Positions 8,252 through 16,966 of a stretch of DNA of 64,000 bases are shown in pieces; the first letter of the stretch is position 1; every line of letters begins with the position of its first letter. This DNA is from Metaruminococcus_A sp003150405 (GTDB taxonomy: Bacteria; Bacillota; Clostridia; Oscillospirales; Ruminococcaceae). The DNA lies in the NCBI GenBank assembly GCA_902489745.1, contig CABUBB010000001.1, positions 295,963 to 359,962 of the forward strand, written 5' to 3'. Below the pieces are notes generated by a model. That model ran no database searches, had not been told where the DNA came from, and saw nothing but the letters and a program-made list of their open reading frames with translations. The position numbers were made by a program, and so were the translations under genes.

Positions 8252-9166
8252 TTACACACGGAGCCCATCTGGGCCGAGTTTGCCAATATCGAGCCGCTCT
8301 TTGAGCATGTCGATGGACATGCCGTCGTCGTGGAAATAAGCGGCAGCGGTCAGAAAATAGCCGAGCGACAGGCGCAGTGCCTTGCCATAAAAGCTCGACG
8401 GTGTTTCTGCAAGGGCGGCTTCCAGCGCCTCGGCGGAAACCTCTTTGCCGTCGCGCAAATCACGCGCCGCGGCGATGATTGGATCGTCCAGGCTGTACCA
8501 GTTCAGGTCGGTGACGTACTGCGCCCGCAGTTCAGGAATGGGATGCGCAATGGCGTTGACATAGCGGTTAATATCGACGTAGAATTTTTGCACCCGCATG
8601 CAAATTTCTTCCATATACTTCGGTTTGGGGCTGTCCAGCGGGATGGTTTGAATGTTGATCAGGTTCATGGCGAGGGAGCTTTGGACAAAAGCTTCGGCAA
8701 CATCGGTTTTCAGGTACGAGGCGCCGGGGAGTTGTTCCAACTTGTCAATGAAGATGCCGCAGCGGAAGCAGTCATCATCTGAAAAATAGAGATGGTAAGC
8801 CTCTGCTTCGTGGTAGATGCTGCATTCGGTCGGGGAGAGGGCAGGGTTTGCGTCGGTGCCGCGCCAGGTGAAATTAGGCTCTTTCCAGATGGGCTTCATC
8901 GTGCGGTCGCAGGCGCGGTGGCTAATCCAACCGAGGACAAAGGCGAGTTTTTGCTCGGTCAGCTCGTTACGGGTTGCCCAAATTCCTTTGTATTCCTCCA
9001 GCAGAGTAAAGGAGAACTGGTCGCCTGCAACGGTGATGCTGCCCAGACGGGCAAAATCGAGGTCATGCTGTAGCACTTGCTTAAAATCGGGCGGGATTTG
9101 CGGCAGGCGCTGCGCAATGGTGAAGCTATCCTCCACAATAGCGGTGTGTACGTTGTGCTCTGACAT
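8252..9166 (-). CDS. Hypothetical protein (304 aa), weak resemblance to zinc-dependent phospholipase C
   Basis: Soluble 304-residue protein with no signal peptide. The segment FVLGWISHRACDRTMKPIW recalls the GxxSHxxxDxxxHP helix of the zinc-dependent phospholipase C family (PF00882), and histidines and acidic residues recur later (YHEAEAYHLYFSDDDC, YFHDDG). The second histidine of the canonical motif is replaced by K, so metal binding and catalysis are uncertain. GAGGG lies 9 bases before the ATG. It lies 159 bp downstream of a small membrane ORF and 15 bp before the 225-aa gene. I would call it unknown with a weak PLC-like hint. Confidence 0.6.
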   Translation of the reverse strand: MSEHNVHTAIVEDSFTIAQRLPQIPPDFKQVLQHDLDFARLGSITVAGDQFSFTLLEEYKGIWATRNELTEQKLAFVLGWISHRACDRTMKPIWKEPNFTWRGTDANPALSPTECSIYHEAEAYHLYFSDDDCFRCGIFIDKLEQLPGASYLKTDVAEAFVQSSLAMNLINIQTIPLDSPKPKYMEEICMRVQKFYVDINRYVNAIAHPIPELRAQYVTDLNWYSLDDPIIAAARDLRDGKEVSAEALEAALAETPSSFYGKALRLSLGYFLTAAAYFHDDGMSIDMLKERLDIGKLGPDGLRV

Positions 9167-9325
9167 GGTGTTGTTCCCTCATTTCTGGTTGTAGTGTGGA
9201 TGTATTGGCAGTTCCGCTGAAGCGGAAGTTGAGACTGGGAAAAATGAAACCGCATGAGAGCGCGGAATAGCGCCGGGCGAAAAGTAGAGCATTATATAAG
9301 GCGCTGGAACGAAAAGGCCGAAACG

Positions 9326-9487
9326 TCAGGATATACGGTATATGGAGGCAGTAATATTTCGTAGAATCCCTGGCTGTTGAAGGGGAGAAAGGGTCTCTAG
9401 GCTGCCGCTCATTTCACGGGCCTGAGAGACGATAAAAAGTGTTATGCCGAACAAAATGGCAGACAGTACGGTTTGAAAAATTAAAAT
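9326..9487 (-). CDS. Candidate small membrane protein (53 aa) with ATT start
   Basis: An open frame of 53 codons reading from ATT at 9487 to TGA at 9326-9328. It encodes a hydrophobic helix (QTVLSAILFGITLFIVSQA) and a short polar tail (REMSGSLETLS...ASIYRIS). AGGAG at 9494-9498 sits 6 bases before the ATT, ideal spacing, and an extended -10 promoter lies about 50 bp upstream. No ATG, GTG or TTG occurs between the in-frame upstream TAG and the helix, so translation would use a rare AUU codon; a point mutation or sequencing error in the start codon is the alternative. It precedes three unknown genes on the same strand. Confidence 0.45.
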   Translation of the reverse strand: MLIFQTVLSAILFGITLFIVSQAREMSGSLETLSPLQQPGILRNITASIYRIS

Positions 9488-9540
9488 AAGGTTCTCCTAT
9501 AAAGGTGATTTTTGAGTTACCGTATCCCGCATTTTTTTCT

Positions 9541-9549
9541 ATTATAGCA
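9541..9549 (-). promoter_or_regulatory. Extended -10 promoter for the 9487-6851 unit
   Basis: On the minus strand TGCTATAAT (complement of 9541-9549) is a perfect TGN-TATAAT extended -10. The -35 region (TTTCTC at 17 bp) is weak, as expected for this promoter type. The predicted transcript begins about 40 bp before the AGGAG site of the small ORF. Confidence 0.6.
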
Positions 9550-9640
9550 CAATTTTGGAAAAAGAGAAACTTGAACGGCACTCTTTACGTCCGAGCCATA
9601 AAACGGGGGATTCAGGCGGGAAAAAGCCGCAGAACGGAGA

Positions 9641-9669
9641 TTGCCCAACAAGCATACTGGTGGTATACT
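9641..9669 (+). promoter_or_regulatory. Sigma-A promoter of the beta-helix gene
   Basis: TTGCCC (9641-9646), 17-bp spacer, TATACT (9664-9669), 68 bp before the ATG at 9738. It is divergent from the extended -10 at 9541-9549. Confidence 0.7.
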
Positions 9670-9737
9670 AACAGGGATGGACAGGCCGTGTTTGCTGGCG
9701 GCCCACAAGAAAAAATACCGTTTGGAGGAACCCATTT

Positions 9738-11708
9738 ATGTTGGATGGAGCATCAATCTTCCCAAAACTGCCGGAGGACGCGGCAGCCTTTGTTTTTACG
9801 CCGGAGCGGTTTGGCGCCAGCCCGGACGGTACGGGCGATAATACCGCAGCGATGCAGGCCGCAGTGGATGAGCTGGAGCGCACACAGGAATACGGGATTT
9901 TGTTTATCCCGGAGGGAAGCTACCGTTTTTCCGGAACGGTGGAGCTGTGGCGGGGCATCCGCCTGATTGGGTTTGGCGCGAAACGCCCGCTCTTTTTCCT
10001 TGCGGATGGCACTGCCGGATTTGAGGGGCCAGATTCCAAATACATCTTCCACTTCCGCGACCGCAGACCCAAGCCAGGCGCAGAGCTGCGGGATGCGCAG
10101 AACACCTCCTTTTATGGAGGCATTCGCAACATCAATTTTGATTTGGGCCATGGAAACAAGGGGGCTGTGGCGGCACGGTTCCGCATTGCGCAGCTCAACT
10201 CGCTGGAGGACATTGACTTTCACTGTCAAGATGCAAAAGCCGCAGTCGAGATGGTGGGCAATGAGATTGAGCGCTGCCGGTTTTACGGTGGACAGTACGG
10301 CATCCTGACCGGGGAGACGGTGCCGTACTGGCAGTTTTACCTGGGGGACAGCCTGTTTGACGGGCAGGAGAGGGCCTGCATTTCCTCCTACCGTGCGGGG
10401 CTTACCATGGTGCGCGTCTCCCTGAAAAACGCCCCTTACGGCGTTTATGTGCCCAACAAGGAGCGAGACAACCACTATATTGAGGAGTTTGAGCGCCTGT
10501 ATATGGAAGACTGCCGCATGGAATCCCTTGAGGCGGGGGTCAGCATGAATATGGTGCGCTACCCGCAGAACTGGTTCCACGGGCGGGGAATCCAGTGCAA
10601 AGACGTCCCCACCTTTTTGGATTCCTTCGGTTACCAGTACAACATGCATATCATGGTGCCTTCGGTCCAGCCGGAATACCCGGAGTACAGCGTGGAGATT
10701 GACATGGGGCTTAAAATCCAGGTGGACAACCGGGATACAAGCCGCCGGTTTGATTTTGACTGCAAGGTAGAACCGGTGGAATTTACCCCTGTGCCGGAGC
10801 CGGATTATGTGCCGATGCCGCCGCAGTTTGACTGGGTGAATATCCGGGATTTCGGTGCAAAAGGCGACGGCGTTGCCGACGACACCGAGGCGTTTGAACG
10901 CGCCGTTGCAGGGCATCAGGCGATTTATCTGCCGTCCGGGCATTACCGCTTGACCCGCGGCCTTAGCTTAAAAGAGGACACGGCGCTCATCGGCCTGCAC
11001 TGCTTCAACACTCGGTTGGTGATGGACAGCCATACGCCGGGCTTTGACGACCCGAAACACCCTGCGTCAATGTTGACAATTCCAGCGGGTGGGCATAACC
11101 ACGTTTGCGGTATCAGCTTTGACGGAGGAGCGAATCCCGGCCTGACCTCGGTGGAGTGGATGGGCGCGCCGGATTCGATTCTGGAGGATGTGCTGTTCCT
11201 GCACGGCGGCCACGGCGACGTCCGCAAGGGGCGGGACCGTCATTATACTATCTGGATACATGACGGCGGCGCAGGGGTGTTCAAAAACATCTGGTCGCCG
11301 GATGTTTGGGCCAAGGACGGTTTCCATGTAAATGACACCGAGGCGCCGGGCAAGCTCTATCTGGTTTCGGTGGAACACCATTTAGACGTTGAGGTTGTGC
11401 TGGAAAGGGTGGCTAACTGGAAGTTCATTTCGCTGCAAACCGAAGAAAATCTTGGCAGTGAATATGCGTCTTCGGTTTATTTGAAGGACTGCTTTGATAT
11501 TGAGTTTGCCAACCTGTTCCAGTACCGGGTACAGGCAATCGACATCCAGCACCCCTATGCAAGCCACGCCGAAAATTGCAAAAACCTGAAGGTGAACGGC
11601 GTCCACGTTTTCAGCATTGGGCCGACGCCGTTTTCAAACGCTTTTCTAGTGGACGGCGTGACCGAAGTACGGGATTTGGAGATCGGGACGCTGCAAATCA
11701 ACAGCTAA
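9738..11708 (+). CDS. Pectate-lyase-superfamily protein with two beta-helix domains
   Basis: A 656-residue protein with two copies of the Pectate_lyase_3/GH28-type entry motif: FGASPDGTGDNTAAM near residue 25 and FGAKGDGVADDTEAF near residue 371. Each begins a right-handed parallel beta-helix, so two such domains are joined in tandem. Members include polygalacturonases, glycan lyases and phage-tail depolymerases. There is no signal peptide, so if it acts on polysaccharide it would do so on imported oligomers or after non-classical export. GGAGG lies 11 bases before the ATG. It is convergent with the GH63-like gene. Substrate unknown. Confidence 0.78.
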   Translation: MLDGASIFPKLPEDAAAFVFTPERFGASPDGTGDNTAAMQAAVDELERTQEYGILFIPEGSYRFSGTVELWRGIRLIGFGAKRPLFFLADGTAGFEGPDSKYIFHFRDRRPKPGAELRDAQNTSFYGGIRNINFDLGHGNKGAVAARFRIAQLNSLEDIDFHCQDAKAAVEMVGNEIERCRFYGGQYGILTGETVPYWQFYLGDSLFDGQERACISSYRAGLTMVRVSLKNAPYGVYVPNKERDNHYIEEFERLYMEDCRMESLEAGVSMNMVRYPQNWFHGRGIQCKDVPTFLDSFGYQYNMHIMVPSVQPEYPEYSVEIDMGLKIQVDNRDTSRRFDFDCKVEPVEFTPVPEPDYVPMPPQFDWVNIRDFGAKGDGVADDTEAFERAVAGHQAIYLPSGHYRLTRGLSLKEDTALIGLHCFNTRLVMDSHTPGFDDPKHPASMLTIPAGGHNHVCGISFDGGANPGLTSVEWMGAPDSILEDVLFLHGGHGDVRKGRDRHYTIWIHDGGAGVFKNIWSPDVWAKDGFHVNDTEAPGKLYLVSVEHHLDVEVVLERVANWKFISLQTEENLGSEYASSVYLKDCFDIEFANLFQYRVQAIDIQHPYASHAENCKNLKVNGVHVFSIGPTPFSNAFLVDGVTEVRDLEIGTLQINS

Positions 11709-11921
11709 ACCAATTTGTCTCGGACAGATTATGACAATGGTGTCAAGATGAATGCCGCCTTTTTTCATCTTGCCGGAGGGCAAACGCGAATGTGCCGTTC
11801 GGCCGTGGGGCTGAATATACACGGTGCGCAAGCCGATAAGGCACCGGCATACTCTGAAAAGCGCATAGCTGTATTCTTTTACCGACCGTCTTTGATTGGT
11901 GGTTGATTGGCAAAGGGAAAC

Positions 11922-11956
11922 AAAAAAGCACCCGGAACTCCGGGTGCTTTTTTGTT
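11922..11956. terminator. Bidirectional terminator between convergent glycan genes
   Basis: AAAAAAGCACCCGGA and CCGGGTGCTTTTTT form a near-perfect stem with a 3- to 4-base loop and A/T runs on both sides. It serves the beta-helix gene on plus and the GH63-like gene on minus. The 213 bp between 11709 and 11921 hold nothing else recognisable. Confidence 0.92.
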
Positions 11957-11970
11957 TCGGGAAAGAACGG

Positions 11971-13254
11971 TTAACACAAAATGTCAAACGGAAGGTAACG
12001 GTCAATGGAGGGTTTCCCAGCAAGTTCGTCCGCCATGTTGAGGGCAAGGATATTCCAGTTGACGAAATCCCCGTTGACAATGGGTTCGCCGGTTTCCGGG
12101 TTGTAGTATTCGTGCAGGGTACCGGTCTTGCGCAGGTCGTCGCCCAACAGCTTCATGACGTTGCTGCAAAGCATTTCCGCCTCGCTTCGGTAACCGTAGT
12201 TAAGCAGGCCGCGGAAAACGGCGTATTGTACAATAATCCAGATGCCGCCCAGCCAGTTGGAGGGGTTGTTAGTCGGCTCCAGATTATACATTTTTTCGTC
12301 ATAGGAAAGGGAGCGGACACCGGATGGACTCCAGAAGGTCTCCGGGTCGAGAGTATGCTTGACAAGCTCGGCGGCCTGATCTCTGGAAGCAATGCCGGCG
12401 AGCATGGGCAAAAAGCTCGACCACGCGCGGGTTTTGATAAACAGTGTCTTCCAGAACACGCCGAGCCCCTTGTGGAACCAGTCGTAGGCGCGGGTTTTAA
12501 TGTCCACATCCACCGAGTAGAAAAAGCGGTCGCGTTTATCCCAGCACTCCTCCTGAACAGCGCCCACTAGAGTGAGCGCCTTTTGCTCGTAAGCCTCTGC
12601 ACGGGTGTTTTCGCCGCAACCCCGCAGGATTTTAGCCATGGAGCGGAGCTCACGCACCATGAAGCTATTGAGATAGATGTTTGCCGTTGAGAACCGCGGA
12701 CGGCCGAAAGAGGCGGGGTCGTTATCCATGCCGATCATAACATCGTCGGCCCAGACATAGAGACCGCAGTTCTGGTTGAGGTAATACCTGTCGTAGCAGG
12801 CAAAATAGTCCTCCAGCTGCGGGAGCTTATCCGCAATCCAGCCAAAGGAGCCTTTCATACCGCTGACCAGGCAAATTTGCTGACAAAGGAAGGGCTTGTG
12901 CATGTTGAGGACAACGCCCTCCTTATGCTTGGCGATGAGATAGGGTTCCCCTTCCAGCTTACCGTCCACCATCATGGGGATGTAACCGTCCTCCAGCTGA
13001 AAATCTAGAAAATTGAGAACATTTCCGGCTGCATGCAGTTCCAGCTGCGCGCGGAAATCCTTGTCCGGCACGCTGTTTTCAGCAAGGTTCATTAATGAAA
13101 AGACCGCCCAGAAAGAGTCCCAGTCCCAGAGGTTGCCGTCGTAGACCGAGCCGGGATCGATAAACGGGTGCCGGAAAGCACCGTAAGGCTGTTTCATCAC
13201 CTGTTCGAGATGCCCAAATAAATAGTCCTGTATGAGTTGGTAATCGGTTTTCAT
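11971..13254 (-). CDS. GH63/trehalase-like glycoside hydrolase
   Basis: A 427-residue (alpha/alpha)6-barrel enzyme related to GH63/GH37 and to bacterial mannosylglycerate/glucosylglycerate hydrolases. Supporting motifs are PGSVYDGNLWDWDSFWAVF early on, WLGGIWIIVQYAVFRGL in the last third and the C-terminal HEYYNPETGEPI, where substrate and catalytic acids cluster in the family. There is no signal peptide, so it acts in the cytoplasm. ATG 13254 is chosen for its AAGGAG site; upstream codons run through the promoter. The exact glucoside is not readable. Confidence 0.78.
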   Translation of the reverse strand: MKTDYQLIQDYLFGHLEQVMKQPYGAFRHPFIDPGSVYDGNLWDWDSFWAVFSLMNLAENSVPDKDFRAQLELHAAGNVLNFLDFQLEDGYIPMMVDGKLEGEPYLIAKHKEGVVLNMHKPFLCQQICLVSGMKGSFGWIADKLPQLEDYFACYDRYYLNQNCGLYVWADDVMIGMDNDPASFGRPRFSTANIYLNSFMVRELRSMAKILRGCGENTRAEAYEQKALTLVGAVQEECWDKRDRFFYSVDVDIKTRAYDWFHKGLGVFWKTLFIKTRAWSSFLPMLAGIASRDQAAELVKHTLDPETFWSPSGVRSLSYDEKMYNLEPTNNPSNWLGGIWIIVQYAVFRGLLNYGYRSEAEMLCSNVMKLLGDDLRKTGTLHEYYNPETGEPIVNGDFVNWNILALNMADELAGKPSIDRYLPFDILC

Positions 13255-13285
13255 AGCGCCGCTCCTTTTCCATATTCTGTTTCCC

Positions 13286-13314
13286 ATTATAGGGAAGCGG
13301 AAAAGGACAGTCAA
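13286..13314 (-). promoter_or_regulatory. Promoter of the GH63-like gene with overlapping palindrome
   Basis: On the minus strand TTGACT, 17-bp spacer, TATAAT. The -10 lies inside the inverted repeat TTCCC-ATTATA-GGGAA (13281-13296), which could be a repressor site (inference). Confidence 0.75.
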
Positions 13315-13383
13315 GAAAAATATGAATTGCCGCAGAACGGGGATGAGGACGCAAAGACCAGGTATGCGCGCTGTTTTCGGCGC

Positions 13384-13413
13384 AAAAAACGGCATGAAAT
13401 TTCATGCCGTTTT
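13384..13413 (-). terminator. Terminator after the GH8 gene
   Basis: Palindrome AAAACGGCATGAAA/TTTCATGCCGTTTT, with the longer T run on the minus strand (CCGTTTTTT). It lies about 75 bp after the GH8 stop and upstream of the GH63-like promoter. Confidence 0.75.
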
Positions 13414-13486
13414 GAAGGGTTAGATGCTATGGCGGTTTGTCGGCCGTTTCCGGGCAAGCCGCGGGGAGATATTCCACCTGTTCGCT

Positions 13487-14632
13487 TTACTTCACTGCGT
13501 CGTCGGTGAGATAGATGCGATAGTTGCCGCTGAGCGCCAGCATGGCAAAAAGGTAGAGGCAGTTGTCATAATAACGGCGTTTGTCTTTTCGCAGCGGGGT
13601 GTTCCAAAACAGGTCGACGCATTCTTTGGCGTATTTGCCGCCGCTCGCGAGGGAAGCCTGTGCGTTGGTGGCAATAATGGCGACCGGATGCATAGCCGGA
13701 CGTTCAATGACGGTGCCATCAATGGCATAGGTCTTGTAATCGCAGTTCGGAACATTTTCACAGAAAAAGGTCTGGACTTTATCAGCGTTCTGTTTCTGCC
13801 AGTCATCCGCGTCAAACCAGGAATTGTCCAGACTCATGTTGGCAACGGTGCGGTAAGCGTCGCTGAAATAATAATCCTTGCCGAACATCAGGCGCGGAGT
13901 GCCGTCATACTCGGTGTATTCGGCGCAAAGCCCCGTTTTATCGTTGCAGGCAAGATGCAGAAATTCACGGCTCGCTTTGGCCGCCTCTTTCCAAAATTCG
14001 CGATCCTCCGGGTTGCACATCATCGAGAACAGCTCATAGAAGTGCGGCAGATGGTAGGAGGGGTCGGTATAATCCGCCTCCGGGATGAATTTGATCTGGT
14101 GGTTGCGTGGATCCCACATGGGGCAGCCCGGTTCCTGTTCGCCTTTGTGGACGCAGGTGTGCAGGATTTCACGCGCCTGTTCACTGTAATTATAAGGGGC
14201 TTCTCCGTCTCCCCAACGGGCCGAGGCAAAAAACAGTGCCATTGCAAAATACTCCTCGCCGTCCGGCGCAGGACCGTCAAAATTACGGGTGCCGTCAAGC
14301 TTGTGCGACCAGGAGAAATAGCCCTTGTACTGCCCTTCGGTCTGGTACATATAGGTCTTGGCCCAGTTCCAAATCTGGTCAAATTCCTTCTTCTTGTTCA
14401 TCTGCACACAGAACATCATGCCGTAGGACATGCCCTCGGAACGTGCGTCGTCGTTGCCGGTGTCGGTGATATAAGCCTTGTCCTCCGCCGTCTCCCCAAA
14501 GATGCGGGTGTCGGAATAAAACATCTCGTTGAAGGTGTCCTCCAACTTTTTCTGGATGGCATCCTTGTCATAGCCCATTTCCGCAAGCACATTGCGGTAG
14601 GTACCGGTATAAAATGCGCCGTTTTGACTCAT
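13487..14632 (-). CDS. GH8 reducing-end xylose-releasing exo-oligoxylanase
   Basis: A 381-residue GH8 enzyme without a signal peptide, so cytoplasmic, expected to remove xylose from the reducing end of xylo-oligosaccharides. The general acid is E66 in NDDARSEGMSYGM; GKDYYFSDAYRT and the WGDGEAPYNYSEQA segment are GH8 features. Length and intracellular location match characterised Rex enzymes and not secreted GH8 cellulases. ATG 14632 is set by AAGGAG 8 bases upstream; the longer frame extends into the promoter. Together with xylB at the window start it supports xylan-oligomer use. Confidence 0.88.
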   Translation of the reverse strand: MSQNGAFYTGTYRNVLAEMGYDKDAIQKKLEDTFNEMFYSDTRIFGETAEDKAYITDTGNDDARSEGMSYGMMFCVQMNKKKEFDQIWNWAKTYMYQTEGQYKGYFSWSHKLDGTRNFDGPAPDGEEYFAMALFFASARWGDGEAPYNYSEQAREILHTCVHKGEQEPGCPMWDPRNHQIKFIPEADYTDPSYHLPHFYELFSMMCNPEDREFWKEAAKASREFLHLACNDKTGLCAEYTEYDGTPRLMFGKDYYFSDAYRTVANMSLDNSWFDADDWQKQNADKVQTFFCENVPNCDYKTYAIDGTVIERPAMHPVAIIATNAQASLASGGKYAKECVDLFWNTPLRKDKRRYYDNCLYLFAMLALSGNYRIYLTDDAVK

Positions 14633-14689
14633 GTCAGTTTCTCCTTTGCATTTGAGTATTGTTTTTGTAAGATAGCTTCTCTGACTACT

Positions 14690-14718
14690 AGTGTAGCAAA
14701 ATTTGGGTGAGAACGCAA
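14690..14718 (-). promoter_or_regulatory. Promoter of the GH8 gene
   Basis: On the minus strand TTGCGT, 17-bp spacer, TACACT; the RBS AAGGAG follows about 45 bp downstream. Confidence 0.6.
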
Positions 14719-14803
14719 TCACCACAACACAATTTTCTTGGACAGGGCAGCCGTTCCATGAAAAGGATGCTCACCCTATTTTAGCAGGACAGCTGCCGGT
14801 AGA

Positions 14804-15697
14804 TTAGGCGTGGACGAGGGTCGGAAACAGCATTGGCTGTTGCAGGAACGGATTTTCCCGGCCCGTGAGCAGAAAGGTGGTGGAATCCTTGCGCTGGACC
14901 GGGGCGGCTGTCCATCCGGAAGAGCGAAGCGGTGTAAAGCCGAGGGTGAGAAGATCGCCGTTTTCAGCTGGAATCATGCGGGCAAGTTCATTCAGCGGCA
15001 GGGGGTGAGCACAGAAACAGTCGTGCAGGGTGATGCGCCCTTTTTCCCGCTCGATGCAGAGAACCGCGTCCGGTTCCCTGCACACATAAAATTCCAGCTC
15101 ATAAAGCGCCTGAAACAATGCCATGCCCCATAAATTGCGGATACTGACCCGCGCAAGCGGGGTCGCCGCTGCAATCTGTTTTTGCAGCAGCATGCGGTCG
15201 GCTGGGCAAGCCATATTCAGCTTTCGTATCAGTCGGCCGGGCTGTGTCGGGAGGATGCGGGAAAACGCCTGTTCCTGTACCTGCTCAAAGCCGAACCGGG
15301 GGTAAAAATCCAATACGCTGTCGTTGGCAAAGAGAAAGACCTGGTCGTACTGGTCCTCCCAATCCCGAAGGATCGTTTCCATAAGGAAGCGGGAAAGCCC
15401 TAGGCCGCGCCAGTCCGGATGAACCATAACGGTATACAGTCCGAGGTACCGGCGTGGTTTGCCATCGAGCAGCAGTTCAAACGGGCAAACCGAGACATTG
15501 GCCACGGCGTTTTCTTTGTCAAACAGAGTATAGGGACGAAAACTTTCGGTCCAGCCGCCTTTTTGGTACCACTCTTCAAACTGGATGCCGAAAACCATTT
15601 GGGAAAGCCAGTTGAAAGCCGCACGCTTTTTGGCGTCGATTTCATAGTGTGTAGCGAAAAGATAGGAATGTATACCGATAGTTACGTTTGTTTGCAT
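14804..15697 (-). CDS. GNAT-family acetyltransferase with C-terminal extension
   Basis: A 297-residue protein whose first half is a GNAT domain: VHPDWRGLGLSRFLME is the acetyl-CoA loop and FYPRFGFEQV the terminal motif. The second half (from about residue 165) resembles the long acetyltransferases of the Eis/GNAT-SCP2 group, with a second region of no clear motif. ATG 15697 is chosen because GGAG sits 6 bases upstream; ATG 15709 would add METS. It is 90 bp after the 51-aa gene and probably in the same unit as the ROK kinase. Substrate unknown. Confidence 0.75.
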   Translation of the reverse strand: MQTNVTIGIHSYLFATHYEIDAKKRAAFNWLSQMVFGIQFEEWYQKGGWTESFRPYTLFDKENAVANVSVCPFELLLDGKPRRYLGLYTVMVHPDWRGLGLSRFLMETILRDWEDQYDQVFLFANDSVLDFYPRFGFEQVQEQAFSRILPTQPGRLIRKLNMACPADRMLLQKQIAAATPLARVSIRNLWGMALFQALYELEFYVCREPDAVLCIEREKGRITLHDCFCAHPLPLNELARMIPAENGDLLTLGFTPLRSSGWTAAPVQRKDSTTFLLTGRENPFLQQPMLFPTLVHA

Positions 15698-15787
15698 GGA
15701 AGTCTCCATAGTAAAACTGTTTATCGTGATTGAAATTTACATTTTATACCAATAAGACGTATTTCAGTAGTGTGGAAAAACGGCGAA

Positions 15788-15943
15788 TTATTTGACCAGA
15801 ATAAGGCCAAAATGATTTTGAATTTCCTCTTTTTCTCTTAAAGTGTGGATTTCAATTCCATTATTTCTTACTATAGCAAAGTGGTACAGTTCATATTTTG
15901 TTATAACTTCACACCAATTGCGGATTGTAAATGTCCGCGGCAT
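15788..15943 (-). CDS. Small hypothetical protein (51 aa)
   Basis: A 51-residue protein starting MPRTFTIRNW, with alternating hydrophobic and charged residues ending FGLILVK. No signal, membrane helix or known motif is visible. AGGAGG lies 5 bases before the ATG, so I place the start there and not at the upstream in-frame ATG inside the ROK stop region. It begins 29 bp after the ROK kinase stop and is probably cotranscribed with it. The family is not recognised. Confidence 0.6.
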   Translation of the reverse strand: MPRTFTIRNWCEVITKYELYHFAIVRNNGIEIHTLREKEEIQNHFGLILVK

Positions 15944-15972
15944 ATTCCTCCTGTCAGCTATGTGTTTTGATA

Positions 15973-16932
15973 TTAACAATATTGCAGGCCGAGCGCCGCC
16001 GCGCCGATGATGCCCGCGTCGTTTCCGAGCTCGGCGGTGACGATTCTGGTCTGCCGTTTGGAAAAACGGGAATACATTTCCCGGTGGACAATTTCCGAAA
16101 GCGGGGCAATGAGGGTATCCCCCTCCTTGCTGATGCCGCCCCCAATGCAGAGGATTTCCGGCGCAAAGGTGTTGATGATGTCGGTCACCCCGCAGGCAAG
16201 CGCCTCAATGTAGTCCCGCACAACCTCTGCAGCAGCTTCGTCGCCGGCGCGCATCCCATCAAAAGCCGTGTGCCCGTCTGCTTTGGCGCTGTCGCCGCCA
16301 CAAAGCGCCCACATCTCACTTTCCGGATGGGCTTCCATTGCCTCCCGGGTGCTGCGGATTAATCCGGTGGCTGAGGCGTAGGCTTCAAAACAGCCTCTGC
16401 GTCCGCAGGTACAAGGCCGGCCTCCCATTTGAATGACGGTATGCCCAATTTCTGCGCCCGCAAAATTAAAACCGGAATAGATTTTTTTGTCAATGATAAT
16501 CCCGCCGCCAATGCCTGTTCCCAGTGTGATAGCGACCGCATCGCTCACACCCTTGGCGCCGCCCGCTACAAATTCGCCGTAGGCGGCGCAGTTGGCGTCG
16601 TTATCCATATAAATGGGCTTTTGCAGGGCGTTTGTGAGAAATTCACGCAAATCCTGCCCATAAAAGTCGAGGTTGCAGGAGTAGTCAACGCAGCCGGCCT
16701 CCCGGTTGACAATGCCCGGTGAGCCAATTCCCACCCAGTCAATTTGGTCAAGGCCGACGCCTGCCGCCTCGACGGCCTCCCGTACAGCGTCTGCGGCGTC
16801 CTGCAAAATGGCTTCGCCAGAGCGGGGAAGCGCCGTCTTGCGCTTGGCGCGCGAAACAATGCGGAAAGCCTCGTCCACAATGCCGACCGCAATGTTGGTG
16901 CCGCCAAGGTCAATACCTGCTGTATAGCTCAT
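15973..16932 (-). CDS. ROK-family glucokinase/sugar kinase
   Basis: A 319-residue ROK kinase. The N-terminal phosphate loop is GIDLGGTNIAVG, the sugar-binding stretch includes NDANCAAYGEF, and the ROK zinc motif appears as CTCGRRGCFEAYAS. There is no N-terminal helix-turn-helix, so this is a kinase and not a ROK repressor. It likely phosphorylates glucose or a related hexose released by the neighbouring glycosidases. Start MSYTAGIDLG is chosen for its spacing from GGAGAAGG. It has its own promoter, back to back with asnB. Confidence 0.88.
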   Translation of the reverse strand: MSYTAGIDLGGTNIAVGIVDEAFRIVSRAKRKTALPRSGEAILQDAADAVREAVEAAGVGLDQIDWVGIGSPGIVNREAGCVDYSCNLDFYGQDLREFLTNALQKPIYMDNDANCAAYGEFVAGGAKGVSDAVAITLGTGIGGGIIIDKKIYSGFNFAGAEIGHTVIQMGGRPCTCGRRGCFEAYASATGLIRSTREAMEAHPESEMWALCGGDSAKADGHTAFDGMRAGDEAAAEVVRDYIEALACGVTDIINTFAPEILCIGGGISKEGDTLIAPLSEIVHREMYSRFSKRQTRIVTAELGNDAGIIGAAALGLQYC

Positions 16933-16966
16933 GTTCATCCTTCTCCCGTAATTTTTGGTTGGCTTC

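Noticed and set aside
9393..9430. Hairpin GTCTCTAGG...CCTGAGAGAC resembling parts of the ykkC (guanidine-type) riboswitch
   Set aside because: It lies inside the small membrane ORF and antisense to it, the remaining conserved ykkC segments are missing, and no guanidine-related gene follows.
9753..10943. Long minus-strand frame (396 aa) opposite the beta-helix gene
   Set aside because: Shadow; composition rich in His, Arg and Pro as expected for antisense of a GC-rich gene.
13424..14710. Plus-strand frame of 428 aa opposite the GH8 gene
   Set aside because: Antisense shadow of GH8, whose motifs, start and promoter are clear.
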